Part shown: in pieces, positions 4,513 to 11,542 of the stretch
Layout: the number at the start of each line of letters is the position of its first letter
Numbering within the stretch: the first letter of the stretch is position 1
Origin: Kiritimatiellia bacterium
Lineage (GTDB): Bacteria; Verrucomicrobiota; Kiritimatiellia; RFP12; UBA1067
NCBI GenBank assembly: GCA_017405115.1
Contig: JAFRBA010000261.1
Span: forward strand, 1 to 11,542
Direction: 5' to 3'
Length of the DNA stretch: 11,542 bases
Program-made: the position numbers and the translations under genes
Notes under the pieces: model-generated
What the model was told of the DNA's origin: nothing
Seen by the model: only the letters and a program-made list of their open reading frames with translations
The model's database searches: none

Positions 4513-6617
4513 AGTGTGCATTTTCCGGACTTCTGGTTTTCATGGTCGCTGCAGTCCCAGCAGTCGCCGGAGAGCTGACGGACCTCGTTGATCCGTTCTG
4601 GGGGAACGGACGTGCCGAGTCGCCGGAGTCGCAGGGCTGGGCGCGCGGATGGAACTGGCTCAAGGCCCAGATGGGGAACACCATCCCTGGCGCGCTCACT
4701 CCATTCGGATGGGTGAGTGTATGCGCCTACACTGGAAACTATCCCTGCGGATATGGTCTTCTCAGATGCTGCTGCGAAGGCGTGCCCGGATATGCAGACA
4801 AGGAGATGGTGGCGGATGGCTTCACGCATTTCCACCACAACGGCACCGGATTCGCGGGGCGCTTCTACAACTACTTCCTGTTTTCGCCTGGCGCGGAAGG
4901 CTCGGACTTCTCCAGATTCTCGCGCCTCACCGGCGAAAAGGCGACGCCCGGATACTACGCGGCTACGCTTGCGGACAGGAACTGCTCGTTCGAGGTCACG
5001 GCGCGTCCGAAGGCCGCCTGCCACCGGTATTCGTTCCCGTCTGGGCGCGGGCGAATAAGGATAGACCTGAAACGCGCTGGACTTATGCCGAAGGCCGGGT
5101 GCGGGAACAAGTACGCGGAGAAGTGCGAGGGATGCAAGGTGCGCAAGATGGATCAGAGCCGCTATGTCGGAACGTCAAGGTTCCATCAGCTTGACATTCA
5201 CTTCGCGATTAAGGCAAAGGCTGCCGCTCTGTTGTCATCGGAAAAGGACGGCGTGATAACGATTGAAGTCGGCGGAGCCGATGCCGAAACCTTCATCGCT
5301 TTTTCCCTGACGGACCAGAAGACGGCCGAGGGACGGCTCGACGAAGCGATGCGCATCGGCTTCTACGGAAGCCGCCGCGAGGCGGCGGATCGCTGGGAGA
5401 GGGCACTTTCGCGCGTTCGCGTTCGCTTTTCGGACGATGCGCTTCGCCGGCGTTTCTATTCGACGCTGTATTTCTCGTTCGTCAAGCCGATCGACACGGA
5501 GATAGGCTTTCTCGACTACTTCACGCTCTGGGACGTATACCGCACGCAGCTGCCGCTGGTGCTTTCCGTCTTCCCGAAGACCGCGCGGCGAATGATGGAC
5601 GACATGATGTCCGTCTCCGAGAAGCATGGCTTCTATCCCATCGCACGCTACATGACGGGGCATCGATTGGGGCGCGACAACGGACAGGCCGCCGACCTTT
5701 CGGTGTACGTGCTTGCGGATGCGTTTTTCCGGGGTGTTCTGACAACGGCGGACTATCCGAGACTGAAGGGTGTCTTTGCTAAACAGCTTCGCGGCTCCGA
5801 CATCAAGGGGAAGTCGCCGACGTATGCCCTTGATCACGCCGGAGCCTGCCGGGCCGCTCAGTATGTGGCGGAACTATGTGGTGACGGTGAATATGCAGAT
5901 GCGCTGAAGCGCGAGTCGGAGGTGTGGCGAAAGGTATACAACCCTGGAACCGGCTATCTCGTCAACACCGGCAAGGTGTTCTATTACGAGGGCAACTTCC
6001 GCAACTATTCGTTCCGTGCGCATACGGGAATGGCCGAGCGCATCGCGCTGGCCGGCGGCAGGGAACGTTTCCTTGCGATGCTCGACGACTTCTTCTGCGT
6101 TGACTATGTTCCGTGGCGATGGGACAAGAAGTGGGACAGGAGCAAGAGGGACGGGTATTTCGAGGGCCTGAACAACCAGTCCGACATGGAATCGCCATTT
6201 ACCTACATCTGGTGCGGGCGGCCCGACCGCACGGCGGCAGTCGTAGACCATGTCCGCCGCTACAGGTTTACCGACGGCCCCGGCGGATGTCCCGGCAACA
6301 ACGACTCCGGGGCGACGGGTTCGTGGTATGTCTGGGGCTGCCTCGGAATCTATCCGTTGACAGGTGCGCCGTACTACCTGATTGGCTCTCCGTCTGTGGA
6401 CGAGGCGGAGGTCGACTTCGCGCGCGGCACGTTGAAGATCAAGGCTGAGCGCGAGAGCAAGTCTTCAATCTATCCAATCGGCTACGAATTCAACGGAAGG
6501 TGTTTCCGTGAGCCGTGGATGACGGTCAAGGAACTTGAAGGCGGCGGAACGCTTGTCATCCGCCTCGCAGACAAACCATCTGAAACCGCCGCGCCGGTTC
6601 CGGCGTGGTTAGACTGA
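4500..6617 (+). CDS. Secreted GH92 alpha-mannosidase-like enzyme
   Basis: 705 residues, normal for glycoside hydrolase family 92, which are calcium-dependent inverting exo-alpha-mannosidases. An N-terminal signal peptide (about 1-24, MQKVKCAF then hydrophobic, AVAG before ELTD) predicts export. The N-terminal half carries VDPFWGNG and IPGALTPFGWV, as in GH92 N-domains. The catalytic half has YFTLWDVYR (340-348), YYEGN with Glu497 at the position of the family's catalytic acid, NNQSDMESPFTYIWCGRPD, and the NxDxG motif GNNDSGATGSWYVW with Asp602, followed by LGIYP and YLIGSPSVDE. Oddities: Leu351 replaces the His usual in the LWDTYRxxHPL motif, and cysteines cluster at 75, 83 and 90-92 and at 201, 209 and 212. 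GTG start; it overlaps the regulator by 13 nt and precedes the surface protein by 26 nt. Family membership is strong; mannose specificity is inferred and may be shifted. Confidence 0.88.
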   Translation: MQKVKCAFSGLLVFMVAAVPAVAGELTDLVDPFWGNGRAESPESQGWARGWNWLKAQMGNTIPGALTPFGWVSVCAYTGNYPCGYGLLRCCCEGVPGYADKEMVADGFTHFHHNGTGFAGRFYNYFLFSPGAEGSDFSRFSRLTGEKATPGYYAATLADRNCSFEVTARPKAACHRYSFPSGRGRIRIDLKRAGLMPKAGCGNKYAEKCEGCKVRKMDQSRYVGTSRFHQLDIHFAIKAKAAALLSSEKDGVITIEVGGADAETFIAFSLTDQKTAEGRLDEAMRIGFYGSRREAADRWERALSRVRVRFSDDALRRRFYSTLYFSFVKPIDTEIGFLDYFTLWDVYRTQLPLVLSVFPKTARRMMDDMMSVSEKHGFYPIARYMTGHRLGRDNGQAADLSVYVLADAFFRGVLTTADYPRLKGVFAKQLRGSDIKGKSPTYALDHAGACRAAQYVAELCGDGEYADALKRESEVWRKVYNPGTGYLVNTGKVFYYEGNFRNYSFRAHTGMAERIALAGGRERFLAMLDDFFCVDYVPWRWDKKWDRSKRDGYFEGLNNQSDMESPFTYIWCGRPDRTAAVVDHVRRYRFTDGPGGCPGNNDSGATGSWYVWGCLGIYPLTGAPYYLIGSPSVDEAEVDFARGTLKIKAERESKSSIYPIGYEFNGRCFREPWMTVKELEGGGTLVIRLADKPSETAAPVPAWLD

Positions 6618-6643
6618 CTTAAACAACAAAAAAGGAGAGGACA

Positions 6644-9475
6644 ATGAAGATGAAAACCATGATGGCGTCGCTGCTTTCGGCAATGACGTCCATCGCATGT
6701 CTGAGTTCGCATGGCGCCGATCTCGTGGTGGCATCAGGCGCGGCGGAGACTATCTCCGGCACCCAGACGTACGGGCATATCATCGTCAACGGAACGCTCA
6801 ACATCTCTGCTGGCGCAAACATCACCGCGACGCGCCTCATGTGCGGAACGAACGGTACCGGCACGGCGGTCTTCAACATGGGCGCAAACGCCAAGCTGAA
6901 AATCACGGGGACAAACGGAAATGGACTTGATTGTTGCTTCAGTTACAACACGCCGTGCGAGGCGTCGCTTTCCTCCGGGGCGTCCATCAGCACTGGGAAT
7001 GCGGTGTTGTCATACAAGGGCACCGGCACGTCGCTTCTCACACTCTCGAATTCCAGCATGACGGCAAGCGGGACGTTCTTCTTGTGTCGTGACTCTGGGT
7101 CTTCCAGCGTCGACAGTACGCAGTGGACGGCGCAGGTGCGTCTGACTGGCGAGGATGCGTTTCTTTCTGTGTCTAGAATGGTTCGCAATCAGTATGGGTC
7201 CGGCCGAGTCCTTTTCAACGGCGGCTGCATCAAGACGTACAACCGTCAAGCATACTCGTGGATCGCTTCGAATCAGAACTACACCAACACGAAGATCATG
7301 CTTGAAGGCGAGAACGGGAACCCCGTGGTCATCGAGGTGAACCATGACATTGCCTACTGTTTCGGACCGAGTGGAGAAACAACAAAGTGTGGTGTGCAGG
7401 GAGACTGCGATCTCGTCTTTCGCGGGACAAAGGTAGCTTCCATCTATTCTTCCACGTCGGCATATCCAGGCGGCGTGTCGCTTACGCACACAGGGAAGAC
7501 CATAGTCCAAGGCGGCGGCATCAAGCTCGGCAAACCCAATACGCTCCCGGCGACGACCGATGTTGAGGTCATGCTTGGCGCGACGTTCGACCTGGCCGGA
7601 TTCAGCCAGACTGTTTCCTCTGTTTCCGGCGGCGGGAGCGTCACCGACTCCGTCGGCACCGCCGTCCTTACGGTCGCCGGAAATACAACGCCATCTGAGC
7701 TCAGCAGGGACAGCTCTGGCATTTCCGTCGTCAAGAGCGGCTCTGCGGACATGACCGTCTATGCGGGAAGTGATCTTGCCGACCTCAGGGTCTATGCTGG
7801 AACGGCGACTGTTCGCTGCCTTCGCAGAACAGGCTATCGCTTCTACCGCTTCGTTCCGACGGCCAGATATGGCGCAAATGGCACTGGTACGCAGTACAAC
7901 GAACTGTATCTCTTCGACCCTTCCGGGGCGGACGTGACACGGACCTACACGACATATTCCCATGGTGCACGGGCTGGAGATGTTCCGAATCCGTCGCAGC
8001 CGTTGTATGCCATAGACGGAGACCCTACGACAAAATATTACGTGGGGAACCCCATCGACAACGCATGGCTGGTGCTTGAGTTCGCATCGCCTCAGCCGGT
8101 CTTTCAATACACATTCGCGAATGGCGACGATTACGGCCCAATTCACAAGTTTGCCGGGCGCACTGACAGGACGGAGCCGCCTGATTACAATCCGGCGCAG
8201 TGCCGCGACGTGAGCGGCTTCAGATTCGATGGTTCGAACGACGGCGTGAACTGGTGGACGATTGATTCGGTTTCATCGTTCGTTCCGGAAGACACGCGAA
8301 ACTACGTATATCCGCGCAGGGACTGGCCGCGTAGAGCTACCGTCGGCAATGCGTATGTCGATAACGGCGCCACGCTGGTTCTGGACGACGTCGATGCAGC
8401 CTTTGGCTCGCTCCTCTGCCGCGGGACGCTTTCACGTGTCAACGGAGCGGACATCTCCGTCGGCGGGGATGGCGACGGCGTTGTCGCGCATCCGGAGCTT
8501 TCCGGCATGCTGAATCTCGTTAAGACTGGTGGTGGCACGACAACCGTTCTGGGCGAGAACTCCTTCTCCGGTGTAGTTGACGTCCAGGGCGGCACGCTCC
8601 GATTTGCTGATGTGGGTGCGGCGGGGCCGTTCTTCCGGTTCGTCGTCACGGCAAACCGCGACAACGCAAACGGCAACGCCATTCAGTTCTCAGAACTTGC
8701 GCTTTACGATGCGAACGGAGTGCGGGTGAACGAGAATCTAACTTTTATCGACAAGGACAAGGCGCCTGGCAGTCTTGCCGACGGCGAGATTACCGCCATA
8801 TACAAGGCTGGAAGCAGCGAATGTCCCGATAAGATGACTGACGGTAGCACGAATACGAAATGCGGGCTTTACACGACCAATAAGCCGAACCCCGTCACGA
8901 TGAAGCTTGCCGCCGCCTATGCGTCGTCGAGGGTTGTATCGTATGCCCTTGCCACCGCGAACGACCACAAGGAGCGAGACCCCGCCGGATGGTATCTAGA
9001 GTCGTCCGCCGACGGCAGCACTTGGACGCGCCTCGACACGCGCGACCTGGTGGAGGTCGGGACAAACCGCTATTCGTGGGCGTCCTACAACGACGGACTT
9101 CCGTACTATGCCACGAACATGATACCAATGGGAGCGGCATTCTCCTCGTCGGCGGTCGTGTCGGTTGTGGACGGCGCCGTTCTCGACCTGACGAGTTCGA
9201 CGACGGCAATCGGAGCGCTTCGCGTGGAGGCGGTCTCCGCCGGAGAGATCAGGGGTGGTTCCATCGCGGCGAACGGCAGTATCAACATCACGGGTGAGCT
9301 TGCGCGGCAGCAGTGTGTTGTGCTACCGCTGACGTTCACGGACGTGTCGGAATGCTCGAACTTCGCCACTTGGCGAGTGTCAATCAACGGGGTGCATAAG
9401 TCGGCATACAGTCTCTCGTATGCGGCGGGGCGGCTTACCGTGCACAGACCAGGCATGACGGTTGTCATACACTGA
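6644..9475 (+). CDS. Large secreted surface protein with strand repeats and two discoidin-like modules
   Basis: 943 residues with a signal peptide (MKMKTMMASLL to about HGA25). Residues about 30-390 look like a beta-helix passenger rich in Gly, Ser, Thr and Asn (IIVNGTLNISAG; GGGIKLGKPNTLPATTDVEV; ATFDLAGFSQTVSSVSGGGS). Residues about 400-560 (FYRFVPTARYG, YNELYLFDPSGADV, DGSNDGVNWWTID) and 663-818 (FFRFVVTANRD, FSELALYDANGVRV, SSADGSTWTRLD) are two related F5/8-type-C (discoidin-like) carbohydrate-binding folds. Between them, about 621-657 is an autotransporter-associated strand repeat (LNLVKTGGGTTTVLGENSFS, VVDVQGGTLRF). The C-terminus (RLTVHRPGMTVVIH) is not a beta-barrel, PEP-CTERM or LPXTG anchor, so how it is retained is unclear. 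AAAGGAG at 6631-6637 supports the start. It is probably a glycan-binding or scaffold partner of the flanking glycosidases. Confidence 0.8.
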   Translation: MKMKTMMASLLSAMTSIACLSSHGADLVVASGAAETISGTQTYGHIIVNGTLNISAGANITATRLMCGTNGTGTAVFNMGANAKLKITGTNGNGLDCCFSYNTPCEASLSSGASISTGNAVLSYKGTGTSLLTLSNSSMTASGTFFLCRDSGSSSVDSTQWTAQVRLTGEDAFLSVSRMVRNQYGSGRVLFNGGCIKTYNRQAYSWIASNQNYTNTKIMLEGENGNPVVIEVNHDIAYCFGPSGETTKCGVQGDCDLVFRGTKVASIYSSTSAYPGGVSLTHTGKTIVQGGGIKLGKPNTLPATTDVEVMLGATFDLAGFSQTVSSVSGGGSVTDSVGTAVLTVAGNTTPSELSRDSSGISVVKSGSADMTVYAGSDLADLRVYAGTATVRCLRRTGYRFYRFVPTARYGANGTGTQYNELYLFDPSGADVTRTYTTYSHGARAGDVPNPSQPLYAIDGDPTTKYYVGNPIDNAWLVLEFASPQPVFQYTFANGDDYGPIHKFAGRTDRTEPPDYNPAQCRDVSGFRFDGSNDGVNWWTIDSVSSFVPEDTRNYVYPRRDWPRRATVGNAYVDNGATLVLDDVDAAFGSLLCRGTLSRVNGADISVGGDGDGVVAHPELSGMLNLVKTGGGTTTVLGENSFSGVVDVQGGTLRFADVGAAGPFFRFVVTANRDNANGNAIQFSELALYDANGVRVNENLTFIDKDKAPGSLADGEITAIYKAGSSECPDKMTDGSTNTKCGLYTTNKPNPVTMKLAAAYASSRVVSYALATANDHKERDPAGWYLESSADGSTWTRLDTRDLVEVGTNRYSWASYNDGLPYYATNMIPMGAAFSSSAVVSVVDGAVLDLTSSTTAIGALRVEAVSAGEIRGGSIAANGSINITGELARQQCVVLPLTFTDVSECSNFATWRVSINGVHKSAYSLSYAAGRLTVHRPGMTVVIH

Positions 9476-9491
9476 ATTCGTCGACGGGGTC

Positions 9492-10541
9492 ATGAGGACG
9501 GCGGTATTTTCGCTGACATTCGTTGCTATGCTGTCGGCAAAGGCAGGCGGCATCGCATACGAAAACCCCGTATGGCGGCAGGACAGTCCGGATCCGACGG
9601 TATGGCAGGCTGGCGGAGTCTACTATGAGACGTCCACAAGCCAGCGGATATTGGAGAGCCGCGACCTTGTGCGTTGGACTGACACCGGGCACCGCCTGCT
9701 TGAGCAGTCTGAATACGACTGGATTGCGCAGGTCTGGCCGCACGTATGGGCTCCTGACGTTATAAAGATCGGCGAGTGGTATAACCTCTACTTGACGGTT
9801 CACAATGGCGGTGCGCATACGGCGATAATAGCGTATCGCTCGAAGTGTCCGACGGGTCCTTTCAAGGACAGGCAGATTATCCTTCGGAGCGAAGATGACG
9901 GGCGGTTCGAGGTGATTGACGCTGAGGTTGTCAAGGACCCACAATCCGGCAGGGTGTGGCTGTTCTTCGGACATGGCGATCTTCGTCGCCTTGAACTTGC
10001 GGTGGACGGGAGAGGTCGTAGGCTAGGCGCAAAGGTTGAGCATGTCGCGGGATTGGCGTTGGGAAACCCAGCCTGGGGCAAGGACGACGAACGCCACGGG
10101 GCGGAGGCGACGGAGGGTGCGTATCTTCATTTTCGGGAAGGATGGTGGTATCTCTTCGTCAGTATCGGCAACTGGCAGAACCATACCTATCGTCTGGCCG
10201 TAGGGAGGTCGAGGACGTTAGACGGGAAATTCTTCGACAGGCGGGGGCGTTCGATGGCTGATGGATATGCGACGGTGATATTGAGCAGCGAAAAGGGCGA
10301 TGAGTTCTTTGGCCCTGGCCACAATGGAGAGATATTCACGACCAAATCGGGAAAGACCTATATCTTCTACCACTGCCACTGGAAGGGAGGTCCTGCCGAC
10401 GAACATTCTGCTACTGTATGGAGTGGGGCAGACTACGTGCCGCGTCCTTTGTTCTTGCAGGAGATATTCTGGGGCGACGATGGGTGGCCGTATTTCGGGA
10501 ATGGCGGGAAGCCCCAGAAGAACTGCGTTTTTGTGAATTGA
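9492..10541 (+). CDS. Secreted GH43-type glycoside hydrolase
   Basis: 349 residues with a short signal peptide (MRTAVFSLTFVAMLSAKAGG). It is a five-bladed beta-propeller glycosidase by motif. The three expected acidic residues are visible: Asp34 in SPDPTVW (base), Asp143 in FEVIDAEVV (transition-state/pKa aspartate) and Glu208 in ATEGAYLHFREGWWYLF (acid). Also typical are WPHVWAPDVIKIGEWYNLYL and the late FFGPGHNGE segment with a His. GH43 members act on alpha-L-arabinofuranosides, arabinan, beta-xylosides or related galactosides; the layout recalls arabinanases, but the substrate is not assignable. ATG 9492 is chosen over an upstream in-frame TTG (9462) because it starts the signal peptide directly. 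Its Shine-Dalgarno site is weak (GGGG at 9486-9489), so translation may depend on coupling with the upstream gene, which ends 16 nt before. It is the last gene of the operon; no clear terminator follows. Confidence 0.85.
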   Translation: MRTAVFSLTFVAMLSAKAGGIAYENPVWRQDSPDPTVWQAGGVYYETSTSQRILESRDLVRWTDTGHRLLEQSEYDWIAQVWPHVWAPDVIKIGEWYNLYLTVHNGGAHTAIIAYRSKCPTGPFKDRQIILRSEDDGRFEVIDAEVVKDPQSGRVWLFFGHGDLRRLELAVDGRGRRLGAKVEHVAGLALGNPAWGKDDERHGAEATEGAYLHFREGWWYLFVSIGNWQNHTYRLAVGRSRTLDGKFFDRRGRSMADGYATVILSSEKGDEFFGPGHNGEIFTTKSGKTYIFYHCHWKGGPADEHSATVWSGADYVPRPLFLQEIFWGDDGWPYFGNGGKPQKNCVFVN

Positions 10542-10561
10542 GAAAAAGCGGACGTGAAATA

Positions 10562-10570
10562 TGGTATAAT
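10562..10570 (+). promoter_or_regulatory. Extended -10 promoter of the YhhN-like gene
   Basis: TGGTATAAT forms an extended -10 (TGn plus perfect TATAAT at 10565-10570), with no good -35 at normal spacing. The hexamer ends 9 nt before the ATG at 10580, the same distance as at the regulator promoter. This predicts a transcript start about 3 nt before the start codon. Confidence 0.6.
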
Positions 10571-10579
10571 GGCAAGGCC

Positions 10580-11254
10580 ATGATTGATTTGCATAGCGTT
10601 GCTCGTTTTCGTCGTTTGTGGATGCTGGCGGGTTTTGCCGCCGCGTTTCTGATAGGCGACATGTTCCTCGCAGTGCGCGGGGCGGCGACGACTTCCGTGG
10701 AGTTCCTCTACGGCGTGGCGGGGTTCTCACTGGCACAGGTGTTCTGGACGCTCGGGCAGCTGCGCGAGGCGCGGCCGGACATCCGCGTGTTCTTCGCGGC
10801 GGCGGTTCCGCTCTCTCTGTTCGTCATCTGCCGCCTGCATCCGCCCGTTCTGCCCGCCGCGGCGAACGCAGCCGTGTGTGTCTACTCCGTCCTGACCGCG
10901 CTCTCGTTCGCCACCGCGCTCGCGACGCGCCGCGCATTCTACGTCTGCGGCATCGGGCTCTTGCTCTTTTCCGACTTGATGATCGGCGGGGGGCTGGTTA
11001 GAATGCCTGGGTGCAATGCTCTCATCGGCCCGGCATACATTGCGGCGATCCTCGTCGCCCGGTTCCGGAAGGGGGTTGATCTCGCCTGGACGGTCTGGTT
11101 CGTCGTGCTTGTCATCGTCTTTGCTCTCTGCCTCGACCTGAAGGCGATCCCGTTCAGCCCGTATGTCACCACGACGCAGAAGCTACTGATCGTGTCCTTC
11201 GCCGTCTGGGCGGGCTCTCTCGCCTGGCGGACGGGCGGCAAAGCCGCTTCGTGA
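10580..11254 (+). CDS. YhhN-like multi-pass membrane protein
   Basis: 224 residues with about seven to eight hydrophobic segments covering nearly the whole chain. Two aspartates in membrane segments, in GDMFLAV (Asp27) and GIGLLLFSDLMIGG (Asp132), are placed as in the YhhN/TMEM86 family, whose animal members are lysoplasmalogenases; bacterial roles are less clear. Length also fits (family about 200-230). ATG 10580 is preferred to longer upstream frames because those run into the end of the GH43 gene, and because the first helix then begins after a short basic start (HSVARFRRLW). Only AAGG at 10574-10577 resembles a Shine-Dalgarno site, too close to the ATG. It has its own promoter and host-like high G+C, so it is probably not functionally part of the sugar operon. 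The family call is moderate. Confidence 0.6.
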   Translation: MIDLHSVARFRRLWMLAGFAAAFLIGDMFLAVRGAATTSVEFLYGVAGFSLAQVFWTLGQLREARPDIRVFFAAAVPLSLFVICRLHPPVLPAAANAAVCVYSVLTALSFATALATRRAFYVCGIGLLLFSDLMIGGGLVRMPGCNALIGPAYIAAILVARFRKGVDLAWTVWFVVLVIVFALCLDLKAIPFSPYVTTTQKLLIVSFAVWAGSLAWRTGGKAAS

Positions 11255-11260
11255 ACAGAC

Positions 11261-11325
11261 TGGGACAACGGTCGTCCCGCCCGTTGCAGGGAATCCCACT
11301 GGGACAACGGGCGTCCCGCCCGTTG
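11261..11325. repeat. Tandem pair of REP-like palindromes
   Basis: Two copies of the unit seen at 3066-3086 lie 39 bp apart: 11266-11286 (CAACGGTCG / CGCCCGTTG, one mismatch) and 11305-11325 (CAACGGGCG / CGCCCGTTG, perfect 9-bp stem, TCC loop). Both are preceded by CTGGGA. They begin 7 nt after the YhhN-like stop codon and could stall transcription or protect the 3' end, although there is no T-run. Confidence 0.75.
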
Positions 11326-11498
11326 CAAAGAAACGCCCCCCTCCACTCATCCTCGGCTGGGGCAGAAGATGCAGGGATGAAGGACTGGCGCGGATGCGCG
11401 TCGGGGCGAAGCTTGCTTTCCCCAGCAGGTTTATATCCCGCCGAAACGCGCAAAGACCCGCTTTACATGGCTTTCGCGGCCTGACCCCACAGGCGTCC
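11295..11498. repeat. 204-bp direct repeat R2 (right copy)
   Basis: Same-orientation copy of 3056-3259, ungapped, with three substitutions, offset 8239 bp. Its right end is joined directly to sequence matching the small membrane gene, whereas R1 continues into the regulator promoter region. The + strand reading frame through it (11251-11484) is an artefact of the repeat being open, with no supporting start site. Confidence 0.9.
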
Positions 11499-11542
11499 TC
11501 ATGCTCCTTGTCATGGTCGACCTGGCGCTCTACTGGCGCAAC
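11498..11542 (+). pseudogene. Partial second copy of the small membrane gene (3' part, window-cut)
   Basis: The 45 bp match 2909-2953 of the 2714-3001 gene with two substitutions (2915 T/C, 2923 G/C) and keep the frame, reading LMLLVMVDLALYWRN against LMFLVMVDLALYWRN. One change is synonymous and one is Phe to Leu. The 5' two-thirds of the gene are missing and replaced by R2, so this copy has no start, unless translation initiates at ATG 11501. The window ends within it, so how far the duplication extends is unknown. Confidence 0.7.

Noticed and set aside
7010..8146. Minus-strand open frame of 378 codons inside the surface protein gene
   Set aside because: Its Arg-rich, patternless product lies antisense to a gene with signal peptide, ribosome binding site and recognisable modules; it is a shadow.
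9462..9491. TTG start for the GH43 gene overlapping the surface gene
   Set aside because: It would bury the signal peptide behind ten polar residues; ATG 9492 starts it cleanly.
10524..10550. Weak hairpin at the end of the GH43 gene as operon terminator
   Set aside because: Only about 7 pairs, mostly A-T with a G-T, an 11-12 nt loop and no following T-run. It is too weak to call.
11261..11325. CRISPR-like array
   Set aside because: Only two units with an 18-nt gap are present, each a hairpin of the REP type, and one copy lies 8 kb away. No cas genes are present.
11498..11542. Assembly artefact at a contig end
   Set aside because: The 45-bp match carries two substitutions, keeps the reading frame and follows a repeat copy that has its own differences, so it is not a simple terminal overlap. 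Read evidence would still be needed.

Overview
The window looks like bacterial chromosome from a G+C-rich member of the PVC group, most likely a Kiritimatiellota/Lentisphaerota-type (Verrucomicrobiota sensu lato) gut or animal-associated organism. This placement is an inference. It rests on a GntR-headed, LacI-type sugar regulator driving glycoside hydrolases, a secreted protein with autotransporter-associated strand repeats and discoidin-like modules, and the absence of SusC/SusD-type transporters. No 16S gene or other decisive marker is present.

Region 1 (1-2709) is the end of the ribosomal alpha operon on the + strand: rpsK (5' end cut by the window), rpsD, rpoA, rplQ and rpsU, tightly packed with good Shine-Dalgarno sites and closed by a GC-rich stem-loop with a short T-run. 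Having rpsU as the last gene, overlapping rplQ by one base, is a notable arrangement.

Region 2 (2714-3363) holds a small three-helix membrane protein, a 204-bp repeat (R1) with a REP-like palindrome at its left end, and a compact promoter carrying two GGTATA...TATACC palindromes.

Region 3 (3364-10541) is a probable carbohydrate operon with visibly lower G+C in the regulator: a GntR/LacI-type regulator, a secreted GH92 alpha-mannosidase-like enzyme (13-nt overlap with the regulator), a 943-residue secreted surface protein (26-nt gap) and a secreted GH43 arabinanase/xylosidase-like enzyme (16-nt gap). The inferred logic is that a released sugar relieves the regulator from its own promoter, turning on two exported glycosidases and an exported glycan-binding or structural protein. 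No transporter is encoded alongside.

Region 4 (10542-11542) holds a G+C-rich YhhN-like membrane protein with its own extended -10 promoter and almost no 5' leader. It is followed by two tandem REP-like palindromes, the second of which starts a 98.5%-identical copy of the 204-bp repeat (R2). R2 is joined directly to a second copy of the 3' part of the small membrane protein gene of region 2. The operon and the YhhN gene are therefore bracketed by 8239-bp-spaced direct repeats and by full and partial copies of one small gene. This rearrangement is the most unusual feature of the window. I saw no CRISPR array, tRNA, rRNA, integrase or transposase.
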